Shown piece by piece: positions 7,725-15,254 of a stretch of 64,000 nucleotides of DNA. This DNA is from Streptomyces europaeiscabiei (GTDB lineage: Bacteria > Actinomycetota > Actinomycetes > Streptomycetales > Streptomycetaceae): NCBI RefSeq assembly GCF_001550375.1, contig NZ_LRTR01000276.1:1-64000 (forward strand), in the 5' to 3' direction. The notes under the pieces are model-generated. The model was given only the letters and a program-made list of their open reading frames with translations, was not told the origin of the DNA and made no database searches. Position 1 is the stretch's first letter, and every line of letters begins with the position of its first letter. Both the position numbers and the translations under genes were made by a program.

Positions 7725-9650
7725 ATGGGTGAGGTCTTCGCCGGCCGGTACGAACTGGTCGACCCGATCGGGCGCGGGGGAGTCGGCGCGGTCTGGCGCA
7801 CCTGGGACCACCGCCGCCGCCGCTATGTGGCCGCCAAGGTCCTGCAACAGCGTGACGCGCACGCCCTGCTGCGCTTCGTCCGCGAGCAGGCCGTGCGGAT
7901 CGACCACCCCCACGTGCTCGCGCCCGCCAGCTGGGCTGCCGACGACGACAAGGTCCTGTTCACCATGGACCTGGTGGCCGGGGGCTCCCTGGTCAACCTC
8001 GTCAACGACTACGGTCCCCTTCCGCCCGCCTACGTCTGCGACCTGCTCGACCAACTGCTGTCCGGCCTCGCCGCCGTGCACGCCGAGGGCGTCATCCACC
8101 GCGACATCAAGCCCGCCAACGTGCTGCTGGAGGCCACCGGCACGGCGCGGCCCCGCCTGCGCCTGTCCGACTTCGGCATCGCCATGCGTCTGGGCGAACC
8201 CCGCCTGACCGAGACCAACTACGTGGTGGGAACGCCGGGTTACTTCGCTCCCGAGCAGATGCTGGGCGCCGACCCGGACTTCCCGGCCGACCTCTTCGCG
8301 GTGGGCCTCGTCGCCCTGTACCTCCTGCAGGGCGCGAAACCCGACGCCAAGGCCCTCATCGAGCACTTCGCCGCCCACGGCACCCCGAACGCCCCGCGAG
8401 GCATCCCCGAGCCTCTGTGGCAGGTCATCGCCACACTGCTCCAGCCCGACCCCAACTCCCGCTTCCGCACGGCCACGGGCGCCCGCAAGGCTCTTGGCGC
8501 GGCCAGGGAGCTCCTGCCCGCCCCTGGGCCCGACGACGAGTTGGTGGAGGTATTCGACCAACTCGGCCCGCTCCCCGAGGGTTTCGTCCCCGACGGACCC
8601 CTGCAGAGGGCGTCAGGGCTGGACAAGACCGGAACAGGCACGGGCACCAGCGGAACGGGCACTGGCGGCACGTTTTCGCCGACCTCCAGCCCAGGTACGG
8701 ACGCTCCTTCCGACTTGCCCGGTCGGCACGCCCCTTCATCTCCTTGGGGTCCCACCGTTCCCTCGGCTTCCGCCTCCTTCCCCTCCGCTGCTTCACCGCC
8801 TTCCGTGTCTGCGTATTCGCCCTCGCCATCGTCCTCAGTGCCGGTCATGGGGGTCGCCTCACCGTCCGGCACGGAGACGACACCGCCGCCGCCTCACAAT
8901 CCGCCGGCATCCAGCCCGCCGCCTCAGGGCCCGCCGCCCCGTCCCGGCCCAGGCACCGCGCTACCCGCACCGAGCACAGGCTCCGTGCCCCAGCCCCCAC
9001 ACACGGGTTCCATATCGCCGCCGCCCATGCCCACCACCGCCCCACCCCACACCAACTCCACCGGTGCCGGTGCCGGTGCCGGTGCCGGGCAGTGGTCTCG
9101 CGATTCCTCCCCCTCGGCATCTTCGGCGTCTCCGCCGCACGCCGGCCACGTGTCGCCCGAGTCGCCCTCCACCGCCGTACCCCCTCGGCCCGAACGCGAC
9201 CCCGTGCCCCCGCGGCCGTCCACGATGTCGGACACCGGCAGCTTCCATCTGCCGCCGCCCCAGGCACTCGCCGCCCATGCACCGTCGTGGCAGGCGGAAC
9301 AGCAGCACACCCCCAAACCTGGCTACCCAGAGCACCAACCCGAGCAGCAGGCCACTCCCCCCACCGCGACGCCCGTCCAAGCTGCCCCAGCACAACACCC
9401 CGAACCCGCGCATGTGCCCTCCCCCCAGTCACACCCGCCGTTGGGCCTCTCCCAGGCCCCGACCACGGCGGTGCAGCAGCACGCTTACGCCTCTACTGAT
9501 TCATACACCGCTCGCCCGTCACAGGTTCCACGTCGATCGCGGGCGCTTCGCCGACGCCGTCCGGGCCCGCCCGTCAAGGTCGTCCTGCCGGTCCTTCTGC
9601 TTGCACTGGCCTGCTTCGCCGTGGGGTTCTGGGCACTGGGCCAACTCTGA
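7725..9650 (+). CDS. Ser/Thr protein kinase with long Pro-rich linker and C-terminal membrane anchor
   Basis: A 641-residue Hanks-type kinase. Residues 8-275 form the catalytic domain: glycine loop GRGGVGAVW, ATP-binding Lys38 in AAKVL, catalytic Asp127 in HRDIKPANV, Mg-binding Asp149 in SDFGIAM, and FAPEQ at the end of the activation segment; all key residues are present, so it should be active. Residues about 300-610 are a low-complexity Pro/Ser/Thr/Gly/Gln tract with short repeats, and the last 22 residues or so are one membrane helix. There is no extracellular sensor, unlike PknB. The ATG at 7725 places the kinase domain at the N-terminus; longer starts are possible. The 281-base gap upstream holds no clear gene. 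Confidence 0.92.
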   Translation: MGEVFAGRYELVDPIGRGGVGAVWRTWDHRRRRYVAAKVLQQRDAHALLRFVREQAVRIDHPHVLAPASWAADDDKVLFTMDLVAGGSLVNLVNDYGPLPPAYVCDLLDQLLSGLAAVHAEGVIHRDIKPANVLLEATGTARPRLRLSDFGIAMRLGEPRLTETNYVVGTPGYFAPEQMLGADPDFPADLFAVGLVALYLLQGAKPDAKALIEHFAAHGTPNAPRGIPEPLWQVIATLLQPDPNSRFRTATGARKALGAARELLPAPGPDDELVEVFDQLGPLPEGFVPDGPLQRASGLDKTGTGTGTSGTGTGGTFSPTSSPGTDAPSDLPGRHAPSSPWGPTVPSASASFPSAASPPSVSAYSPSPSSSVPVMGVASPSGTETTPPPPHNPPASSPPPQGPPPRPGPGTALPAPSTGSVPQPPHTGSISPPPMPTTAPPHTNSTGAGAGAGAGQWSRDSSPSASSASPPHAGHVSPESPSTAVPPRPERDPVPPRPSTMSDTGSFHLPPPQALAAHAPSWQAEQQHTPKPGYPEHQPEQQATPPTATPVQAAPAQHPEPAHVPSPQSHPPLGLSQAPTTAVQQHAYASTDSYTARPSQVPRRSRALRRRRPGPPVKVVLPVLLLALACFAVGFWALGQL

Positions 9651-9959
9651 ATCCCCCGGGGAAAACGGCCAATATCATAAGATACCCACTGATATTGAGC
9701 GATATCGGCACATCCCATCGGCCGACTCCGCGTCATCCAACGGCCCTCGCCCTGCGCCCCGCTGAGTCAGCCACGACCGCTGACACAGCGGCCCGCCTGC
9801 CCAGGCGCGCCCGCCAGCGCCCGGCCGATACAGCTCACCAGCCACAACAACCAGCACAAGGCGACGACCAGGCGGCCAGTACCTGCTACCGGCTTGCTCC
9901 GGGGCCGGCGCCCACGCGGCCATCCCCCGCCCTACCCTGCCAAGCCGCAGCTGATCGTC
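9651..9959. other. Intergenic region between convergent genes, with an AT-rich patch
   Basis: A 309-base gap. At 9671-9707 there is an AT-rich patch with repeated GATAT units, including the palindrome CGATATCG at 9700-9707. I see no gene; the rest is unremarkable. Confidence 0.4.
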
Positions 9960-11474
9960 CTACCACCCCCGGGACGCCCCATGCCGCCCCCGCGGAGCCG
10001 TGCCCGCCTTCGTCCGCTCCTCCTGCGCACCGACGGGCGCCCTCCTGCGCGCCACGAGAGTCCACACCACGAGCCCGAACACCAGCAGGCTCCCCGTTCC
10101 GATGCCGCCCGCCGCGACGACCGTCATGGCGAGACGCCGGTCCCCGGTGCCCGAGGATGTCCCGGAACCCTCCCCACCACCGGAAGTCTCCGCGTCTTCT
10201 CCACCGCCGCTGTCCCCCGCTCCGTCCAGCGTGTCTCCTGTGGTCCCGCTCTCCGCGGCCTCCTGATCCTCCGCGGTGACCTCGAAAACCCCGCTCGGCT
10301 CGGAAGCACCCAGATACCTCGGCCCGGCCCCGGCCTTGCCCTCCAGCCGCACCCGCAGGGTCAACCCGAGAGGCTCCTCGCCATACCGGTCGGCGACCGA
10401 CGTCCCGAGGTGCAGCGCCAGGTAGTACCAGCCGGCGAACCGCATCCCGCTCACTTCGTCGTCGGGGGAGAAACGGTTCTCGTACGCGACGGGCGGGAGC
10501 GGCTCCAGGGCGGTGGACTTTTGCTCGCCCCCGTAGTTGGCGGTCCTGTCGTCCACGAAGCCGCGTACGGGGTTGTAGAGCGACATGACGAACGCGTTCC
10601 CCACATACCCGTCGCCTTCGGTCGTGCTGCCCAGTTCGGCGGTGGCGTACAGCTGCTGCCCCCAGCCGACGGGCACCCTGTAGAAGAGCGTCTCCCCGGC
10701 TCCGATCCCGGCCTTGTCCTGCCAGACGCCCTGCGTCACGGGGCTCGCCGTCGCGAAGCCGCTGCCACCGCGACGCAGCTCGGGGTCACCGGACAGGCCT
10801 TCGGGCGGAGCGGAGTTCCAGCTCTCGGGGGCACTCGTCGAACCGCCTGTCGTCACAGCGGATTCCGACACGAAGCCGATCTCCAGCCCCCACTCCTCCG
10901 ACGAGCCCTCCGAGGGCGAGCCCGACACCGAGCCGGTAGCCGAGCCCGCACTCGTCCCCGTACCGGTTCCCGCGGCCGAGCCGACCCGTTCCACGACGAC
11001 GTAGTACGCCCCTGCCTCCTGGCACATGTACTCGTCGCTGCCGATCTCACGCGAGGCCCAGGCGGTGACGGGGTGCGCACTGCGGGTCGGGCCGAAGCGG
11101 GCGGTCTCGTAGGAGCAGCGATGTGCGTCGGCGTCCTGCAGGGACACCCGGACGCCGTCGGCGGAGGCTACCGCCGCTCCGGCACCGGGTACGGCTGTGG
11201 CCGAGACGTACGCATGGGCGGCGGCACCGAGATCGAGGCGGTAGTAGAGCTTGCCGCCCGGGCCGATGGAGCTCCGGTATGTCTTGCCGGCCTCCAGCCG
11301 CAGGGCTCCCGTGCTGCTCGTGGCGCCCTCCACCGTCCTCGCGTCTTCGGCGTAGGCGTAGGCGTACGAAGTGGGTGCGTCAGCCGCCCCGGCGGGTCCG
11401 ATCGACGCCGCCGTCGCGCACAGGGCCGCGCCCATGGCTGCCGCAATTCGCCACCAGACCGTGCGCCGCCCCAT
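9960..11474 (-). CDS. Secreted, C-terminally membrane-anchored protein of unknown function
   Basis: A 504-residue protein. The ATG at 11474 (GAGGGG upstream) gives a signal peptide MGRRTVWWRIAAAMGAALC ending near AGAADA. The exported part has two beta-rich blocks with similar wording (AGKTYRSSIGPGGKLYYRLDLG near residue 60 and AGETLFYRVPVGWGQQLYATAELG near residue 260), which suggests a duplicated jelly-roll-like domain. A Gly/Ser/Thr linker leads to one membrane helix (about residues 452-478) and a basic cytoplasmic tail. Only two cysteines occur in the exported part. It converges with the kinase gene. I do not recognise a family; VWA-type motifs are absent. A longer frame to 11645 lacks a signal peptide at its N-terminus and is rejected. 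Confidence 0.8.
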   Translation of the reverse strand: MGRRTVWWRIAAAMGAALCATAASIGPAGAADAPTSYAYAYAEDARTVEGATSSTGALRLEAGKTYRSSIGPGGKLYYRLDLGAAAHAYVSATAVPGAGAAVASADGVRVSLQDADAHRCSYETARFGPTRSAHPVTAWASREIGSDEYMCQEAGAYYVVVERVGSAAGTGTGTSAGSATGSVSGSPSEGSSEEWGLEIGFVSESAVTTGGSTSAPESWNSAPPEGLSGDPELRRGGSGFATASPVTQGVWQDKAGIGAGETLFYRVPVGWGQQLYATAELGSTTEGDGYVGNAFVMSLYNPVRGFVDDRTANYGGEQKSTALEPLPPVAYENRFSPDDEVSGMRFAGWYYLALHLGTSVADRYGEEPLGLTLRVRLEGKAGAGPRYLGASEPSGVFEVTAEDQEAAESGTTGDTLDGAGDSGGGEDAETSGGGEGSGTSSGTGDRRLAMTVVAAGGIGTGSLLVFGLVVWTLVARRRAPVGAQEERTKAGTAPRGRHGASRGW

Positions 11475-11872
11475 CAAGCGCCACCCCTCGTCGTAGACCC
11501 GAAGTCGCGGCTCCGAAGTCGAAGCCCGGAAGAAGGCCCGTGGAGAAGCCGGGCAGTCGATGCCCGGATACATGCCGGCAGACCCCGCCCAGCGGTCGTG
11601 GCTACGCAGCAGCCTCCCGGAAGCCACGGCCCTGAACGCGCCCATCCTGCCGGGCCCCGCGCGCCGGTGCCCGCGTTCCTGAGAAGGAGCGGCCGAAAAC
11701 GGCCTCTACACAGACCGCCGCTTCACCCAGGCAACCGAATCGTTTGCCAAGGCGAATCACAAGCCAGGGGTATGCGCATGAATATCCGGAATGGCGTGGA
11801 CTGCGTGCCCGAGCGACACAAAACCCCGACCGCGAGCGCGGCCGGGGTCTGCTCTGAGACTGATGTCGATGT
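11475..11872. other. Intergenic region without a recognised gene
   Basis: A 398-base gap that contains the promoter of the secreted-protein gene and the terminator of the DLW-39 gene (11823-11848). Nothing else stands out; short frames crossing it have no family features. Confidence 0.5.
11823..11848 (-). terminator. Hairpin terminator of the DLW-39 gene
   Basis: A 12-base arm (11823-11834) pairs with 11837-11848, with one mismatch and a very tight loop. It starts 25 bases beyond the stop codon of the small gene on the minus strand. Confidence 0.65.
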
Positions 11873-12001
11873 TCACGAACCCGTGGGCACGGAGTCAGTT
11901 GCCTCCGTCCACAGATCCTGCTCGGCGCGATCCGCCTGGATCTGGCGGTACACGAGGAGCCCGCCGATGGCGGCCAGTGCGACCAGGAGAAGCTTCTTCA
12001 C
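11873..12001 (-). CDS. DLW-39 family small membrane protein
   Basis: A 42-residue peptide starting MKKLLLVALAAIGGLLVY (GTG start at 12001), one membrane helix and a short charged tail containing the family-defining Gln-Asp-Leu-Trp. DLW-39 proteins are about 39 residues long and occur downstream of gyrA and the tRNA-Ile/tRNA-Ala pair across Actinobacteria; the function is unknown. The longer frame to 12055 is rejected because the conserved peptide begins exactly at this GTG, which has a GAGG site upstream. Confidence 0.88.
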   Translation of the reverse strand: MKKLLLVALAAIGGLLVYRQIQADRAEQDLWTEATDSVPTGS

Positions 12002-12410
12002 CGCGCGACCTCGTCTTTCCTTGACGTAGGGGACCTCTGGCGCCCGACTATACACACCGACCGATACCGATCGGTGACCTGCGTCGCCCCCTCAACTCCC
12101 GCCGGGAAGACCGCAGTAGAACCGGACGCCACTGTTCCGATCGCAGGCTCATCACACAGGTCCCCCACATCTCGCACACGCGACGAGCCTCGGAGGCCGC
12201 GCCCCGCCCCCGTACGCCCTGCCCTGCGCATTCCCACGGCCTCCGGCAGGCACCTGCGGGCCCCCCGGGGGGCCTTCCGAGCCCCTTGCGTCCATCCGAG
12301 TGGTGTTCATCCGAAGATCCACGCGCCATGGGCGTCGGTCCGTGCTTTCGGAGCCCCCATACACATCATGAGGAAAGTACGCAAATCGCCCAACCCGAAA
12401 GTGAGGGGCC
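12002..12410. other. Divergent intergenic region, no gene seen
   Basis: A 409-base gap between the DLW-39 gene (minus) and the secreted-protein gene (plus). It contains the small palindrome ACCGATCGGT near 12065-12075 and otherwise GC-rich sequence with short frames of no recognisable character. Confidence 0.4.
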
Positions 12411-12761
12411 ATGGCCCAGAACAAGGTCATGAAGTTGTGGACCGCCGTCGTCACCGCCGTCCTTGCCCTGTGCACGGCGCTCGGACTGATCACGACCACG
12501 GCGTCGGCCGCGGTACCGCAGACCAAGAGCACCCGCAACTGCGCGGCCCCCACGACGACATCGGCGGCGATGACTCCCCCGGCCCGGCCTCACGATCGCG
12601 CCCTGCCCCCCACGATGAAGCAACGCATCCGCGCCGAGGCCCACGGCTCCTCGCCCTCGTGCCGCCACCGCACGCCCTTGGACACGGCAGCCATGGATGG
12701 CGCCGCCCTGGAGCCCCCTCTCCCGCAAGTCGAGCAGCCCGCCGCACCCCTCCAGCGCTGA
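12411..12761 (+). CDS. Small secreted protein (possible DUF6344 type)
   Basis: A 116-residue protein with a clear signal peptide: MAQNKVMKLWTAVVTAVLAL, then CTALGLITTTASAA as the cleavage region near residue 34. The mature part is about 80 residues, Pro/Ala/His/Arg-rich, with two cysteines and no recognised fold. The ATG has GAGGGG five bases upstream. A strong terminator follows 80 bases after the stop. The signal sequence resembles a streptomycete family I recall as DUF6344; that label is tentative. The mature part reads like less conserved or degraded sequence, so a decayed member is possible. Confidence 0.65.
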   Translation: MAQNKVMKLWTAVVTAVLALCTALGLITTTASAAVPQTKSTRNCAAPTTTSAAMTPPARPHDRALPPTMKQRIRAEAHGSSPSCRHRTPLDTAAMDGAALEPPLPQVEQPAAPLQR

Positions 12762-13109
12762 TTCGGGCCGGGCAGTATCCCGCACAACCATCGTGGCGAT
12801 CTTGCGTACGACGCCCCGTAGTACAGCCTCACAGCACAACGGGAACCCCCGGCCGGGACGGCCGGGGGTTCCCGCATACGCGCCCCCGCCAGCCCCCGCC
12901 AGCCCCCGCCGTGAACGACGAACGCCGTAAACCGCTGCCGGTCGAGGGCGTTCCTACTGATGCGGCGTACAGATTTTGATCCCGTGGCCTGATACCCACC
13001 AGATCGCTCAGATCATGGCGGCTTCTGGGCCCTGCGATTAGCCGGGTGGGCGGCTCAGCGGCGGTCGTGGCGGACCTTCCGGGCCCGCCCCCGTTCGCTG
13101 CCGTTGGTG
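12762..13109. other. Intergenic region with one terminator
   Basis: A 348-base gap. Besides the hairpin at 12841-12873 and a short repeat of the unit GCCCCCGCCA at about 12882-12911, I see nothing that supports a gene. Confidence 0.45.
12841..12873 (+). terminator. 14-bp perfect hairpin terminator
   Basis: Arms 12841-12854 and 12860-12873 with a five-base loop, 80 bases after the small secreted-protein gene. Confidence 0.85.
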
Positions 13110-13619
13110 TCAGCCGCTGATGTCGGCATCAAGCGCACCCCTGCCAGGCGGTCGCTCCGCCTCTTGTCCGGCACACAGCATCTGATGAGCCGGTACTACC
13201 TGCTCTCCGGGAAGCGGATCAATACCTCGCACCCGGACGGCCACAACATCGACGACCACGGGCGACCGAGGCGTCTGGATCTTGACTAGACGCCACCGAA
13301 ACCGCTCGGGGACCGCCTTGGCCGGTAGTTCTGCCGTGGCCAGGCCGACCCACCGGTCGTAGACCGTTGGGTAGATACGGATGTCAGCGCCACACAGGGC
13401 ACAGGTTGGCGGCTCGATGAACATCACGTCGTCGGGAACCGGCTCCGGCCTGGGTGGCGCCGTGGCCCCCTCGCTCTGCGCCATCGAGCTTGCGAGTCGA
13501 CCCCAACAGACGTCGCAGAGTTCGGCTATGAGATCGATGCGTCCCCGGCTGTGGACACTCGGGTCGGGTTCTCCACAGTGCTGGCACGCACGCTCGTCAC
13601 GGTCACCTGTCGCCCCCAT
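13110..13619 (-). CDS. Zinc-ribbon-like protein (possible DUF6083 family)
   Basis: A 169-residue protein with three CxxC pairs: Cys12/Cys15 (ACQHCG), Cys35/Cys38 (LCDVCW) and Cys73/Cys76 (TCALCG). These are spaced as one or more zinc ribbons. The middle contains IRIYPTVYDRWVGLA and LPAKAVPERFRWRLVK, which I associate from memory with the Streptomyces-specific DUF6083 family. The ATG at 13619 starts just before the first CxxC. It lies between two accessory remnants in the tRNA-Ile pocket and is probably horizontally acquired or lineage-specific. Function unknown; RNA, DNA or protein binding are all possible. Confidence 0.68.
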   Translation of the reverse strand: MGATGDRDERACQHCGEPDPSVHSRGRIDLIAELCDVCWGRLASSMAQSEGATAPPRPEPVPDDVMFIEPPTCALCGADIRIYPTVYDRWVGLATAELPAKAVPERFRWRLVKIQTPRSPVVVDVVAVRVRGIDPLPGEQVVPAHQMLCAGQEAERPPGRGALDADISG

Positions 13620-13794
13620 ATGTTCGAGTGTGAGTGGCTCTGAGCGAAGTGGAGTAGAGCGCGAATTGGCCTTTTCGACAGGTCAATCCCACATCACAAG
13701 GCTTTGTCCGCAACGGCCCTGAGCGGCTCTCGCCCACCACCTCGACGCGGCCTGCCTGCGTCCGGGTCTTCCTACCAGGCCGCGCCGCGCCGCG

Positions 13795-14111
13795 GTGAAC
13801 GTCGCTGACTGTGCTCCCGCTGAGGTAGTTCTGCGCCCCTGCCGTGGCCGAGTGTCACGGGATTCAAGAACCGGAACGGAAGATCTCTTCTCCCAGACCT
13901 TCGATCGGCTCATGAAGCAGGCCGGCGCGCGCCGCATCACCGTCCGGCTCACCAGCACACCTGCGGCACCCTGCTCGCCTTGCTCAAGGCGCACCCCGAG
14001 GACGCTCGGGCGACCCTCCGGCACAGCCGGATCAGCATGACCATGGACGCCTGCACACATGCGCGGTCGGCGACAGCGAACGGAATCCGGCTCGATGTCA
14101 GCCATGGATGA
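13795..14111 (+). pseudogene. Remnant of a phage-type tyrosine recombinase (integrase) C-terminus
   Basis: One plus-strand frame reads DLFSQTFDRLMKQAGARRI up to about 13950. A second frame, from 13956, reads HTCGTLLALLKAHPEDAR, then LRHSRISMTMDACTHARSA, ending at TGA 14109-14111. Together they match the C-terminal catalytic domain of actinomycete phage/plasmid integrases. A frameshift falls exactly where the DTRHTC active-site segment should be, removing its Arg, and the nucleophilic Tyr of the usual YTHA motif is Cys. The gene is therefore dead. It sits 60 bases from the 3' end of tRNA-Ile, the usual place for an integrase. Confidence 0.8.
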
Positions 14112-14134
14112 CCCCGATGTCAGCCGTGGATGAC
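14094..14134 (+). repeat. Two 19-base direct repeats at the end of the integrase remnant
   Basis: Copies at 14094-14112 and 14116-14134 differ at one position (GATGTCAGCC, a or g, then TGGATGAC). They lie between the integrase fossil and the tRNA-Ile terminator. They may be a local duplication or traces of recombination. Confidence 0.6.
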
Positions 14135-14135
14135 A

Positions 14136-14167
14136 AAGACCCCCAGCCGGTACCGGCTGGGGGTCTT
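14136..14167. terminator. Palindromic terminator of tRNA-Ile
   Basis: A perfect 32-base palindrome centred at 14151/14152 (arms begin AAGACCCCCAGCCGG). It begins six bases past the tRNA 3' end on the minus strand and would also stop transcription from the left. Confidence 0.85.
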
Positions 14168-14172
14168 CGCGA

Positions 14173-14249
14173 TGGTGGGGCTAACAGGATTTGAACCTGT
14201 GGCCTCATCCTTATCAGGGATGCGCTCTAACCAACTGAGCTATAGCCCC
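14173..14249 (-). tRNA. tRNA-Ile (anticodon GAT)
   Basis: The minus strand gives a complete cloverleaf: acceptor GGGGCTA/TAGCCCC, D-arm AGCTCAGTTGGTTAGAGC, anticodon GAT in CTGATAA, T-arm GGTTCAAATCC. Here the 3' CCA is encoded (14173-14175). In many Actinobacteria tRNA-Ile and tRNA-Ala follow gyrA side by side; here they are 7.5 kb apart. Confidence 0.97.
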
Positions 14250-14362
14250 GCCGCGCTCTGCGGTGTGTGTCCCGCGCGCTGACTCCTGAAGATTAGCGCA
14301 CGACGTGGGGAGTCCCAAAATCGATACCCGGAGGGGGGCCATGACGCGGTGGGGAGCCCTGT

Positions 14363-14389
14363 CGGGGACGGCGTTCGGCGCTGTCCCCG
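14363..14389 (-). terminator. Hairpin terminator of the gyrase operon tail
   Basis: Arms 14363-14373 and 14379-14389 pair over 11 bases (one G-U) around a five-base loop, 29 bases past the stop of the DUF3566 gene. Confidence 0.7.
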
Positions 14390-14417
14390 TACTCCGTCCC
14401 CTACATCCTCTCCGCGC

Positions 14418-15236
14418 TCACTCGTCCTCGGCGAGCGTCAGCTCGATGCCGCCCACGAAGCCTGCGGACAGGTTGTAGATGAAGGCGCCGAGAGTGGCGA
14501 GGGCGGTCGCGAGGACGACGTCGATGACCGCGATGACCGTGGTGAAGATCAGCACGTTGGGCAGCGACAGGAACGACTGCAGATCGAATCCGTTGGACTC
14601 GTTGGAGCCGGTGGCCTCGGAGATGGTGGCGCCGACCGAGGAGAACACACCCATCGCGTTCATGACCATCCACAGCACCGCGGCCGCGACGACCGTGCAG
14701 ATGCCGAGAGCGATGGAGAGCAGGAAGCTGACCTTCATCACGGACCACGGATCGGCCTTGGCCACCCGCAATCGCGCCTTGCGCGTACGAGGCGTCGTGC
14801 GCGCTCCCGTACGCGGCTTGCGGGACGAGCCTTCCGGCACCGGCTGGTAGGCCTGCGGCGGGTGGTACGGGCCGGCCTGCTGCTGCGACTGCCGCTCACC
14901 GGGCAGCGCGGAACCACCGGACTGAGCCGCCTGGGCCGGGGGCTGCGCCGGAGCCTGGCGGGCGGGCCCGCCCGCAGCCGCGGCCGGGCTGCCCGGCGCG
15001 GGCTGCTGGGTCTGCGGACCACGGGTGTCCGTCACGGTTCCCCCCTGGGATCCAGACTTCTCGGGCGAGGGCGCGGGCGCGGCCGAATCGGTCGCGCCCG
15101 TCTTGATCGCTTTCAGTTGGGTCGTGTGCGTGTCCATCGCACGCGCGGCGGAGCCACGGCCGCCGCCGTCCGCCTCCGACCCGGTCGAAGTGCCGGCCGA
15201 AGTACCGGACGATCCGGCGCCCGTGGCTCCGCTCAC
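14418..15236 (-). CDS. DUF3566 membrane protein
   Basis: A 272-residue protein. Residues 1-150 are disordered and rich in Ala, Gly, Gln, Pro and Ser. The C-terminal 110 residues form the DUF3566 domain with two membrane segments (VSFLLSIALGICTVVAAAVLW and VLIFTTVIAVIDVVLATALA) and the ending LSAGFVGGIELTLAEDE, which is typical of the family. The gene follows gyrA by 18 bases on the same strand, a conserved actinobacterial arrangement. Function unknown. The start is a GTG at 15236. Confidence 0.92.
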   Translation of the reverse strand: MSGATGAGSSGTSAGTSTGSEADGGGRGSAARAMDTHTTQLKAIKTGATDSAAPAPSPEKSGSQGGTVTDTRGPQTQQPAPGSPAAAAGGPARQAPAQPPAQAAQSGGSALPGERQSQQQAGPYHPPQAYQPVPEGSSRKPRTGARTTPRTRKARLRVAKADPWSVMKVSFLLSIALGICTVVAAAVLWMVMNAMGVFSSVGATISEATGSNESNGFDLQSFLSLPNVLIFTTVIAVIDVVLATALATLGAFIYNLSAGFVGGIELTLAEDE

Positions 15237-15254
15237 GCTGACTCACTCCTCGTG

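Noticed and set aside
9894-12029. A 711-codon plus-strand frame opposite the secreted protein
   Set aside because: The minus strand has a signal peptide and a membrane anchor in frame; the plus frame is Arg/Pro-rich shadow.
12882-12911. Short tandem GCCCCCGCCA repeats, considered as a CRISPR or regulatory array
   Set aside because: No spacers and only two to three units; a simple GC-rich repeat.
13104-13289. Short plus-strand frame before the integrase fossil
   Set aside because: Antisense to the zinc-ribbon gene; no ribosome site or motif.
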